The notes under the pieces: model-generated
Told to the model about the DNA's origin: nothing
Seen by the model: the letters and a program-made list of their open reading frames with translations, nothing else
The model's database searches: none
Position numbers and translations under genes: made by a program
Assembly: GCF_000018885.1 (NCBI RefSeq)
Contig: NC_010168.1
Coordinates: 930,001 to 994,000 of the forward strand
Length of the DNA stretch: 64,000 bases
Source: Renibacterium salmoninarum ATCC 33209
GTDB taxonomy: Bacteria > Actinomycetota > Actinomycetes > Actinomycetales > Micrococcaceae
Reading direction: 5' to 3'
Shown here: in pieces, positions 56,609 to 64,000 of the stretch
How the letters are laid out: the number at the start of each line of letters is the position of its first letter
Position numbering within the stretch: the stretch's first letter is position 1

Positions 56609-58531
56609 ATGTCCGATATCACTACTGCCCCGGCTACCGCTTCGCGGAATGATCTGCGCAATGTGGCCATTGTGGCGCACGTTGACCACGGCAAGACCAC
56701 GTTGGTCGATGCCATGCTGAAGCAGACCCACTCCTTTGCCTCGCACGGCGAGGTTGCCGACCGGGTCATGGACTCAGGTGACTTGGAGCGCGAAAAGGGC
56801 ATTACGATCCTCGCGAAGAACACGACTGTTTCCTATAACGGTCCTGCTTCCAACGGCGAGACTGTCACGATCAACGTGATTGATACTCCAGGCCACGCTG
56901 ACTTCGGTGGCGAGGTGGAGCGCGGCTTGTCCATGGTCGACGGCGTCGTGCTGCTGGTTGATGCCTCAGAAGGCCCGCTGCCGCAAACTCGCTTCGTGCT
57001 GCGTAAAGCGCTGGCCGCAAAGCTGCCGGTGATCTTGCTGGTAAACAAGACTGACCGTCCGGATGCTCGCATTGACGAGGTCGTGCACGAGTCGATGGAC
57101 CTGTTGCTTGGCCTGGCCAGCGATATGGCCGACGAAGTTCCAGATCTCGATTTGGACGCCATTCTCAACGTACCAGTGGTCTATGCGGCCGCCAAGGTCG
57201 GTGCCGCATCGCTGGAGCAGCCGGAAAACGGCAGTGCGCCGTCGAACCCGGATCTGGAGCCTTTGTTCAAGACCATCCTGGACCACATTCCGGCGCCGAC
57301 TTACAACCCGGACGGTGTGCTGCAAGCTCACGTCACCAACTTGGACGCTTCGCCGTTCTTGGGTCGTTTGGCTTTGCTGCGTATCTTCAACGGCACGCTT
57401 CGCAAGGGCCAGACCGTTGCCTGGGCCCGTCACGACGGAACCATGAAGAGCGTTAAGATCACCGAACTGCTGGCCACCAAGGCGCTCGAGCGCGTTCCTA
57501 CCGAATCGGCTGGACCGGGCGAAATCGTCGCCGTCGCCGGAATCGAAGACATCACCATCGGTGAGACGCTGACCGACTTAGACAACCCGCAGCCGTTGCC
57601 GCTGATCACTGTCGATGATCCCGCGATCTCGATGACCATTGGTATCAACACCTCGCCGCTGGCCGGCAAGGTAAAGGGCGCCAAGGTCACCGCGCGCCAG
57701 GTGAAAGACCGTTTGGACAAGGAACTTGTCGGTAACGTTTCGCTGCGCGTGCTGCCCACCGAGCGTCCTGACGCTTGGGAGGTTCAAGGTCGTGGCGAGC
57801 TTGCGCTGGCCATCTTGGTAGAGCAGATGCGTCGTGAAGGCTTCGAGCTGACCGTTGGTAAGCCGCAGGTTGTTACCCGGATTGTTGACGGTAAAGTCAA
57901 CGAGCCAATGGAGCACATGACCATTGACGTGCCGGAAGAGTACCTCGGTGCCGTGACTCAGCTGATGGCTGCGCGCAAGGGCCGGATGACCAATATGGCC
58001 AACCACGGCACCGGCTGGTGCCGGATGGAATTCCTCGTTCCGGCTCGTGGCCTGATCGGCTTCCGGACCAAGTTCCTCACTGACACCCGCGGTGCTGGTA
58101 TCGCTTCCTCGATCGCTGAAGGCTATGAGCCGTGGGCCGGTCCGATTGAATACCGCACCAATGGGTCATTGATCGCGGACCGCGCTGGCGTGGTCACTCC
58201 GTTTGCGATGATCAAGTTGCAGGAGCGCGGTTCATTCTTCGTTCAGCCAACCTCGGAAGTATACGAAGGCATGATCGTTGGCGAGAACTCGCGAGCCGAT
58301 GACATGGATGTGAACATCACCAGGGAAAAGCAACTCACCAATATGCGTGCAGCGTCCTCGGATACCTTTGAGAACCTGACCCCGCCGCGGGATCTGACTT
58401 TGGAAGAATCACTCGAATTCGCCCGTGAAGATGAGTGCGTTGAGGTTACTCCGGAATCAATCCGCATCCGTAAGTTGATCTTGAACATCTCGGAGCGAGC
58501 TAAAGCTGCTCGCTCGCGCTCGCACAACTAA
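56609..58531 (+). CDS. typA: Translational GTPase TypA/BipA
   Basis: 640 residues. G1 VAHVDHGKTTLVDAML, G2 with EREKGITILAKNTTV, G3 DTPGHADFGGEVER, G4 VNKTDRPDAR, then domains II, III, V and the BipA C-terminal domain (GTGWCRMEFLVPARGLIGFR). It binds the ribosome under stress and helps 50S assembly. The ATG at 56609 matches the family start. The 259 bases upstream (56350-56608) are A/T-rich with no gene seen. Intact; mshB follows after 14 bases. Confidence 0.96.
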   Translation: MSDITTAPATASRNDLRNVAIVAHVDHGKTTLVDAMLKQTHSFASHGEVADRVMDSGDLEREKGITILAKNTTVSYNGPASNGETVTINVIDTPGHADFGGEVERGLSMVDGVVLLVDASEGPLPQTRFVLRKALAAKLPVILLVNKTDRPDARIDEVVHESMDLLLGLASDMADEVPDLDLDAILNVPVVYAAAKVGAASLEQPENGSAPSNPDLEPLFKTILDHIPAPTYNPDGVLQAHVTNLDASPFLGRLALLRIFNGTLRKGQTVAWARHDGTMKSVKITELLATKALERVPTESAGPGEIVAVAGIEDITIGETLTDLDNPQPLPLITVDDPAISMTIGINTSPLAGKVKGAKVTARQVKDRLDKELVGNVSLRVLPTERPDAWEVQGRGELALAILVEQMRREGFELTVGKPQVVTRIVDGKVNEPMEHMTIDVPEEYLGAVTQLMAARKGRMTNMANHGTGWCRMEFLVPARGLIGFRTKFLTDTRGAGIASSIAEGYEPWAGPIEYRTNGSLIADRAGVVTPFAMIKLQERGSFFVQPTSEVYEGMIVGENSRADDMDVNITREKQLTNMRAASSDTFENLTPPRDLTLEESLEFAREDECVEVTPESIRIRKLILNISERAKAARSRSHN

Positions 58532-58545
58532 GGTCGCAACAGTCT

Positions 58546-59856
58546 TTGTTGCCTGAAAAAGCCACGGCAGCAGACGGAATATTCCGTCTGCTGTTTGTGC
58601 ATGCCCACCCGGATGATGAATCCATCACCACGGGCGGCACGATGGCTTATTTTGCCCGCTCCGGTGCGCAGGTCACGTTGTTGACCTCCACCCGGGGTGA
58701 GCTAGGCGAAGTGATTCCGGCAGACCTGCGTTACCTGGAACAGGGCTTGCCAAAGCCAGGCCGGGCAGGTCAATCCATTGACGACGGCGGCGCTGGCCTA
58801 GCGCGAATGCGCACCGCCGAGTTGAATCAAGCGGCGGCAGAGCTAGGCGTTTCGCAGCGGATGTTTCTGGGCGAAGCTCCGGCGCTTGCGCCCGGTGCTG
58901 AGCCGGTCATTTACCGTGATTCCGGCATGATGTGGGCGCCAGATGTGCCAGGGGAGCGCCGTCGAGCGATTGCCTCAGAAACCGTGCTGCCGGGATCGTT
59001 CTCTCGAGCACCGTTGGATGAAGTTGCCAATCATACTGCCGTGCTCATCCGGGCCTTGCGGCCAGACGTCGTGGTCAGCTACGCCTCCGACGGGGGCTAT
59101 GGTCACCCCGATCATGTCCGGACGCATGAGATGACTGTGCGAGCTCTGGAGCTGGCTTCGATGCAGGGAGATGCTGTCAATCCAGCGTGGCGAGTGCCGT
59201 TGGATTACGAGATTCTTTCGAGAAGCGAACTTGAGCCAGAGGCAACAAATACGCCATTACTCTGCGTTGACGGATCTTATGACGCCAAACGTGCCGCAAT
59301 GCTGGCGCATCGGACCCAGATTGTTGTTAACCAAGATCAATATGCGCTGAGTGATCTGGAGCTTAAACCGATAAGTGCGGTAGAAGGGTTCCGGCTCGGG
59401 GCTCATACTGCCGCTCGGCAGCCGTCATTGCCGCCACGACGGACGATTTCTGAGTGTGTGGGATACACGCTGGGTGCACTGCTCGCTGGCGTCATTTCAG
59501 CTTTTCTTGGTACAGCCCTGCATTTGCAGACGATGCAAATTGGCGATACTTCGGTGCCGTGGGGTGCTGCGCTTGCTTTGGTTTTGGTAGCTGCAGTGCT
59601 GACGCTGGTGGGCAGCTGGGCACGTTCACCAACCACGGGCTTACTCAGCGGTGCTGCGGCCTATCTGAGCTGTGTTGTTTTGGCGATCCCGCATGGTCGG
59701 ATTGGCATGATTATTGCCAATTCAGCCGGAAATATCTGGCTTTATGGCGTTGCCGTGGTGACGGTACTTTACTGTCTTGTTGCTATGGTGCTGGCCGGGC
59801 GCTCAAAGGCTGCTCGGGGTCGGCGGAATTCTGGTCGACGCGGTGAGCGAACATAA
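58546..59856 (+). CDS. mshB: MshB GlcNAc-Ins deacetylase fused to a membrane domain
   Basis: 436 residues. The first about 295 are the PIG-L/LmbE deacetylase of mycothiol synthesis. The zinc ligands are His21, Asp24 (HAHPDDES) and His190 (GYGHPDHVR), with Asp23 as catalytic base. From about residue 300 (TISECVGYTLGALLAGVISA) follow four hydrophobic segments resembling the small DUF6113-like membrane protein usually encoded next to mshB. The join has no stop or frame change. MshB alone is normally about 290-310 residues, so the fusion is unusual. The start is TTG. The 3' end overlaps the convergent regulator by 74 bases. Confidence 0.82.
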   Translation: MLPEKATAADGIFRLLFVHAHPDDESITTGGTMAYFARSGAQVTLLTSTRGELGEVIPADLRYLEQGLPKPGRAGQSIDDGGAGLARMRTAELNQAAAELGVSQRMFLGEAPALAPGAEPVIYRDSGMMWAPDVPGERRRAIASETVLPGSFSRAPLDEVANHTAVLIRALRPDVVVSYASDGGYGHPDHVRTHEMTVRALELASMQGDAVNPAWRVPLDYEILSRSELEPEATNTPLLCVDGSYDAKRAAMLAHRTQIVVNQDQYALSDLELKPISAVEGFRLGAHTAARQPSLPPRRTISECVGYTLGALLAGVISAFLGTALHLQTMQIGDTSVPWGAALALVLVAAVLTLVGSWARSPTTGLLSGAAAYLSCVVLAIPHGRIGMIIANSAGNIWLYGVAVVTVLYCLVAMVLAGRSKAARGRRNSGRRGERT

Positions 59857-60256
59857 TTCCAGTTGGTTCGCTGTCTGGGTCTGAGGGCATCTCAGCATAT
59901 TCTCGGAGCAGGGCGTTGAATCTGGAGAGCATCTCCTCACGATGTTCCTGATTCAGGTGCAAGCCCAATCGAGAAGTTTCAATCTGGCTAGGATGTAGCC
60001 CTTTAATTTCCTCGAGAAAAGCGTTAATGAGAATTGGCGATGCATCAGGGACACTCTGACTGAACGACCGTCGGGTGGCTAGATAAGGCACTTCACGTGC
60101 GCCTCGCGTTCCTCTTCGCAATTCCTGCGGTGCAAGGAATCCAGTGTCAACAAGCTTTCTCACGTGGTGCAGAATCGACGCCGGATTAGCCTCGAGCAAT
60201 TCTGCAATCTCCTTATTCGTACGTGCTTGGTGTAAGCAGAGCCGAAGGATTCGCAA
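59783..60256 (-). pseudogene. ArsR-type regulator with no normal start codon
   Basis: The open frame gives a winged HTH (LRILRLCLHQARTNKEIAEL LEANPASILHHVRKLVDTG) and a helical C-terminal part. Upstream the frame continues in family-like sequence (SLNEAKIKALSSP) to a TAG immediately before it, with no ATG or GTG. TTG at 60256 would remove the first helix of the HTH. Either the start has been mutated or a rare start is used. An intact palindrome lies between it and the broken MFS gene. Treated as probably decayed. Confidence 0.55.
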
Positions 60257-60333
60257 TCTCAGTGGCGATGAGAGCGCCTTGATCTTGGCTTCATTAAGAC
60301 TCTAGCTCCGTGGCTGAACATATTCCAAGTATA

Positions 60334-60357
60334 AGTGATTGACTTAAAACAATCACT
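60334..60357. promoter_or_regulatory. Palindromic operator between regulator and MFS gene
   Basis: AGTGATTG (60334-60341) and CAATCACT (60350-60357) are perfect inverted repeats with 8 A/T-rich bases between. The location in the divergent gap fits the site of the ArsR-type regulator. Confidence 0.6.
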
Positions 60358-60370
60358 TCAGAACACTGGA

Positions 60371-61639
60371 ATGGTGAACACCATGAGCCTGCTCCGCAGC
60401 AGCAATTTTCTGAAGTTCTGGTCAGGTCAGACGATCAGCCAGCTCGGCTCTCAGCTGGGATTATTAGCGATGCCGGTGCTGGCAGTTGGCTTGCTGCATG
60501 TCAGCGAATTTGAAGTGGGCGTACTGGCTGCGGCCGGCACCATCGCGTTTCTCGTGGTGGGATTGCCTGCTGGTGCTTGGGTAGATCGCTGGGTGAAAAG
60601 GCGCGTGATGATTGCCGCGGACCTGGTCCGAGTTGCTGGCATGCTAGCCGTTCCAGTGCTTTGGTGGACCGGCACGCTGCACGTTTGGCACCTCTATCTC
60701 ATTGCTGCGGTGGTTGGCGTAGCCACGGTCTTCTTTGATGTTTCCTACCAGAGCATTGTGCCGTTGTTGGTGCACGGCGAACAGGTTGCTGACGCTAATT
60801 CGAAGCTGGAGGGCACGGCGTAGATTTCCCGTATTGGTGGACCAGCGCTTGGCGGCGGTCTGCTGACAATTATTAGTGCGCCGGTATTATTCGTGGGCGA
60901 AGCCTTGGGTTACTTTGCTTCGGCAATATTTCTCTGGCGGACAAAGGTTTCTGAGCAAGCTCAGCCCAAGGCGGATCGCAGACCATTAGTCGTCGAGATC
61001 AAAGAGGGGCTTGTTTTTGTCGCCAAACACGCTTTGTTGCGCCGGATTGTGATTTGCACGGCGTCGTCGAACTTCTTCGGCAATATCTCGGCCACTTTAT
61101 TGCCAATATTGGTTCTACGCCATTTAGATTTAGGTGCCGCAGGACTGGGCATAGTGCTTTCCGTCGGGGCTGTTGGCGGGCTTTTGGGCGCAATCGCAGT
61201 TCCTCGCTTAGCCGGTTGGGTGGGTGAAGGCCCGCTGATTCCGATCTCCTCGATTGCCTTTTCGCTGGCGCTACTTTTAGTCCCGTTGAGTGCCACATTG
61301 TCTGGTCGAGGTTTACAGCTGAGCGTTTTGATCGTTGGTGAATTCATCTCAAGTTTTGGCATTCTTGCTTACAACGTGATGCAGGTGAGTATGCGGCAAC
61401 GAGTCTGCCCACCCAAGTTACTGGGTAGGATGAACGCGTCGATCCGGTTTGTCATTTTCGGTGTGATGCCGATTGCCGGCATACTCTCGGGTTTGCTCGG
61501 CAGCTGGCTCGGATTGCTACCAACTATTTGGATCGGTGTCCTTGGCGGATTACTGGCACCGGTCGCTGTGGTCTTCTCGCCGCTGTGGCAGATGCGCAAA
61601 CTGCCGGATTCGGTCGATTACTCGGCAGCTTCAGTGTGA
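60371..61639 (+). pseudogene. MFS transporter interrupted by TAG
   Basis: A 12-helix MFS protein of the enterobactin/macrolide exporter-like group (FLKFWSGQTISQLGSQLGLL, WVDRWVKRRVMIAADLVRVA). The frame is stopped by TAG at 60821-60823 in DANSKLEGTA-stop-ISRIGGPALGG. The family has Gln there (GTAQ), so one C-to-T change explains it. The remaining 272 codons are intact in the same frame. The start is ATG at 60371 or 60383. An efflux function of unknown substrate has been lost together with the adjacent regulator. Confidence 0.85.
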
Positions 61640-61646
61640 GGGCCAG

Positions 61647-62471
61647 CTAGCGCGTAGTTCCCTGCCAGACGGCGTCAAAGGGTGCGTGTGAAGCGACGCG
61701 GGCTTGTATTGCCTCGGTCACAAAAGACTTAGCAGTCTGCGCCGCAGCCAAATGCGTTGCGCCCTTAGCTAGTTCGGCGGCCACAGCTGCGGCGAGTGAA
61801 CAGCCTGCGCCGGAGACGGCGACTTCACCAACCTTGGCCGCGCTCAGTACTTCAAGAGTGGATCCGTCATAGAAAACGTCCACTGCCTCAGCTCCGGCGA
61901 GCCGGACGCCGCCCTTGGCCAGGACCGTGGCACCAGAGGCATCAAAGATCCGTTGGGCGGCTTCTTTGAGCTGCGCCACAGTGTTGATCTCGGCCAAGCC
62001 AGACAAGGAGAGCGACTCAAAGTGGTTTGGCGTGACGAAGGTTACCTTGGGCAAAATTTCGCGCTTCAAGGCTTGATCGGTATCCAAAGCAGCGCCAGGT
62101 TCTTGGCCTTTGCAGATGAGAACCGGGTCAAGCACGATGTTTTTCCAGGACTGCCCAGCCAGCGCGTTTGCCACCGTCTCGATCGTTGCTGGCGTGCCCA
62201 ACATGCCAATCTTGACGGTGTCCAACTGATCCGGTTGGTACGCCGTCGTAATCGCTTCTAGTTGGTCAGCAATGACCTGCGCTTCAACCGGAACGAAGCG
62301 GTGGTTCCAGTTCTGTTTCGGGTCGAACGAGACGATGCAAGTTAGAGTCGCGATGCCAAAAACGCCAAGTTGTTGAAACGTCTTCAGATCTGCTTGCGCG
62401 CCAGCGCCACCGGTTGCTTCGGAACCAGCAATAGTCAAAGCAATGGCGGGATTGTTCTGGGTAGAAGTCAT
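61647..62471 (-). CDS. ThiD/PdxK-type hydroxymethylpyrimidine or pyridoxal kinase
   Basis: 274 residues, ribokinase-like. The N-terminal substrate motif ALTIAGSEATGGAGAQADLK and the C-terminal ATP/anion-hole motif VSGAGCSLAAAVAAELAKG are clear (family GxGxxxxAA with Cys). The group phosphorylates HMP/HMP-P in thiamine synthesis or pyridoxal in B6 salvage, and some do both. No thiamine genes are adjacent, so the choice is open. ATG at 62471 (MTSTQNNPAIA) is chosen over 62501. Intact. Confidence 0.85.
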   Translation of the reverse strand: MTSTQNNPAIALTIAGSEATGGAGAQADLKTFQQLGVFGIATLTCIVSFDPKQNWNHRFVPVEAQVIADQLEAITTAYQPDQLDTVKIGMLGTPATIETVANALAGQSWKNIVLDPVLICKGQEPGAALDTDQALKREILPKVTFVTPNHFESLSLSGLAEINTVAQLKEAAQRIFDASGATVLAKGGVRLAGAEAVDVFYDGSTLEVLSAAKVGEVAVSGAGCSLAAAVAAELAKGATHLAAAQTAKSFVTEAIQARVASHAPFDAVWQGTTR

Positions 62472-62540
62472 AAGAACAATCCTGCTCTTCTGAGCCGCCA
62501 AACATCAAATTGCGCATGCACACCAAATCGCGTATTCGCG

Positions 62541-62606
62541 ATAGCTTGACAGCTTTGCGTTAGCCAGAAGGCGTGTCAACTAGCTAACGCAAAGCTGTCT
62601 AGCTAT
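62541..62606. terminator. 24-bp inverted repeat between two minus-strand genes
   Basis: Arms 62541-62564 and 62583-62606 match with one mismatch; loop 18 bases. The stop of the SH3-like gene at 62599-62601 lies in the right arm, so it probably terminates that gene before the kinase gene. Confidence 0.65.
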
Positions 62607-62847
62607 CTGAAACCGGTGCGGGGCCCAAGCGTCGGGTTCGAGGGAGCGGAGCGGGTGGTACCTCTTTAGCCGCCACGATGTCTGCGCGAAGAATTACGAC
62701 GTCGCCACGCTTGGTCTGCACCGTGGCCGAGATATCGTCGAGGGTCAAAAGCTGGCCCAGGGCATCGGTGAGCGGCAACGGTCCTGGAATCCGATGCCGC
62801 ACAATAACGCGCATTCCAGCCTTGAGAGCCGCCATGTGATCAACCAC
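62599..62847 (-). CDS. Small SH3-like protein
   Basis: 82 residues (GMRVIVRHRIPGPLPLTDAL GQLLTLDD, then VQTKRGDVVILRADIVAAKE VPP and an Arg-rich tail). This is the short beta-barrel domain found at the N-terminus of Rv0428c-like GNAT acetyltransferases and alone in Micrococcaceae. Function unknown. Divergent from the ferredoxin gene, as in relatives. Intact. Confidence 0.65.
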   Translation of the reverse strand: MVDHMAALKAGMRVIVRHRIPGPLPLTDALGQLLTLDDISATVQTKRGDVVILRADIVAAKEVPPAPLPRTRRLGPAPVSDS

Positions 62848-62955
62848 CTGTTCATAGTAAGACTTGATGGCACGTCACGGGCCGTCTTGTGGGGGATAAT
62901 GAATAAGGCTCGAGTCGAACCAGATCGAGCTGAAGGCAGCAGGAAAGGTTGGGAC

Positions 62956-64000
62956 GTGACGTATGTAATCGCGCAGCCGTGCGTGGATATTAAAGACAAG
63001 GCATGTATTGAAGAATGCCCTGTTGACTGTATCTACGAAGGTGAACGATCGCTTTACATTCACCCCGATGAATGTGTGGACTGCGGCGCTTGCGAGCCAG
63101 TGTGCCCAGTCGAAGCAATCTATTACGAAGACGATGTGCCGGAAGAATGGGCCGATTATTACAAGGCAAACGTCGAATTCTTCAACGAAATCGGTTCTCC
63201 TGGTGGAGCGGCCAAAGTTGGCAGTACCGGCACCGACCACCCCTACATTTCGGCACTTCCGCCGCAGAATCAAGGCTCATCTCCAGTGCCGGGCGCTAAA
63301 AGGGGGTTTAGCCTAGAGCTTCCAGAATATCCCTGGGAAGCAGTTGCGCCCTACGCCGAGCGTGCGCGGCAACACCCGGACGGCATAGTGGACTTGTCAA
63401 TTGGTACGCCGGTTGATCCGACGCCACAACTGATACAGGACGCGCTACGTTCTGCGACTGATGCGCATGGTTATCCGACCACGCAAGGCCGTGAACCGTT
63501 GCGCCAAGCCGTGGTCGGTTGGTTCGCTCGACGGCGTGGCGTCGCGGGGCTAAGCCCAGAACAGATCTTGCCAACGATTGGTTCAAAAGAACTTGTTGCC
63601 TGGCTGCCGTTGCTGCTGGGCCTGGGCGAGGGCGACGTCGTCGTCCGGCCAAAGATTGCTTACCCCACCTATGACATGGGGGCTTTGCTGGCCGGAGCAA
63701 CACCGGTTGCCGCAGATTCGCTGGCTGAGTTGGATGCGGACACTCTAAGCCGGGTGCGGCTTATCTGGCTAAACTCGCCGGGCAACCCTACTGGCGAAGT
63801 GCTTTCCACTACGCAGATGGCAGAAGTGGTCGCGCAAGCGCGCGAGCTCGGCGCTGTGGTCGCCTCTGACGAATGTTATGCCGAGCTCGGTTGGGGTGAG
63901 TGGGAAGACGGTGTGCCGTGCATTCTGTCGCAAGAGGTCTCTGCTGGTTCTAGCCAAGGTTTGTTAGCGATTTACTCGCTCTCCAAACAATCAAATCTTG
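62956..64000 (+). CDS. Seven-iron ferredoxin reading in frame into DapC aminotransferase (partial)
   Basis: One open frame runs from GTG 62956 to the window edge. Residues 1-106 are a FdxA-type ferredoxin with eight Cys (9, 17, 21, 25, 40, 43, 46, 50; CVDIKDKACIEECPVDC and CVDCGACEPVCP) for 3Fe-4S and 4Fe-4S clusters. It then passes without a stop through GSSP into a class I aminotransferase (GFSLELPEYPWEAVAPYAER, LSIGTPVDPTP, WLNSPGNPTGEVL, SDECYAELG, YSLSKQSNL). That part matches DapC, N-succinyldiaminopimelate aminotransferase of lysine/diaminopimelate synthesis. In relatives these are two adjacent genes. GTG at 63286 could start DapC separately. The 3' end is off the window. Confidence 0.85.
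   Translation, partial: MTYVIAQPCVDIKDKACIEECPVDCIYEGERSLYIHPDECVDCGACEPVCPVEAIYYEDDVPEEWADYYKANVEFFNEIGSPGGAAKVGSTGTDHPYISALPPQNQGSSPVPGAKRGFSLELPEYPWEAVAPYAERARQHPDGIVDLSIGTPVDPTPQLIQDALRSATDAHGYPTTQGREPLRQAVVGWFARRRGVAGLSPEQILPTIGSKELVAWLPLLLGLGEGDVVVRPKIAYPTYDMGALLAGATPVAADSLAELDADTLSRVRLIWLNSPGNPTGEVLSTTQMAEVVAQARELGAVVASDECYAELGWGEWEDGVPCILSQEVSAGSSQGLLAIYSLSKQSNL

Overview
The window looks like the chromosome of Renibacterium salmoninarum, or a very close relative, in the Micrococcaceae (Arthrobacter lineage). Three things point there. The housekeeping order is typical of Arthrobacter (fabD with a PucR-type regulator, an E. coli-type aceE beside DUF3052 and an AhpE-type peroxiredoxin, ispH opposite xseAB, typA-mshB, a 7Fe ferredoxin beside dapC). 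At 15101-16777 there is a gene whose architecture (signal peptide, two repeats of about 85 residues, five short repeats, 558 residues) matches the p57 major soluble antigen, msa. Finally, an IS6110-like IS3-family element is present in two nearly identical copies, and a very large share of accessory genes are broken. These assignments come from recognising sequences by eye; no search was run.

Layout. 1-7.4 kb: fatty acid synthesis start (fabD and a FasR-like activator with a shared palindrome in front of both), a broken secreted DUF3472 gene, aceE, DUF3052 and a peroxiredoxin. 7.4-17.5 kb: a decayed mobile element bounded by a 48-bp direct repeat (one mismatch) that includes the last codons of the peroxiredoxin gene. 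It holds remnants of a conjugation module (small membrane proteins, a lysozyme-like wall hydrolase, a VirB4-like C-terminus, a VirD4-like coupling ATPase, DUF4913, a TraA/MobF helicase without its relaxase domain), an IS3 insertion with a mutated catalytic Asp, and, as cargo, msa plus an inverted decayed second msa copy. 17.6-23.7 kb: a serine recombinase C-terminus cut by the first IS994-like copy, then a run of broken redox genes (SDR, TetR, two aldo/keto reductases). 23.8-32.9 kb: CorA, two Lrp-type regulators, an MFS exporter, an ArsR regulator, a BadF-type sugar kinase, a pirin, a NUDIX hydrolase, and broken nitronate monooxygenase and rsgA genes.

33-36.7 kb: a complete four-gene OpuC/ProU-type osmoprotectant ABC operon. 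36.8-46.6 kb: an AlaA-type aminotransferase, the second IS994-like copy with a clean 3-bp target duplication, a polyphosphate kinase 2, xseAB, ispH, rmuC and ychF. 46.7-47.9 kb: two broken glyoxalase-like genes. 48.2-55.5 kb: an oligopeptide ABC system (binding protein, two permeases, fused double ATPase) interrupted by an opposite-strand PH-domain gene. 55.5-64 kb: a secreted SGNH hydrolase, typA, mshB fused to a membrane domain (mycothiol synthesis), a regulator/MFS pair that has decayed, a ThiD-type kinase, a small SH3-like protein, and a ferredoxin reading in frame into the dapC aminotransferase at the window edge.

Overall, core metabolism, translation and repair genes look intact, while detoxification, regulatory and transport genes have been lost through single-base indels, nonsense changes and IS activity. 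This is what is expected of a recently host-restricted pathogen. In several cases the operator palindromes are still intact although the regulated genes are dead.
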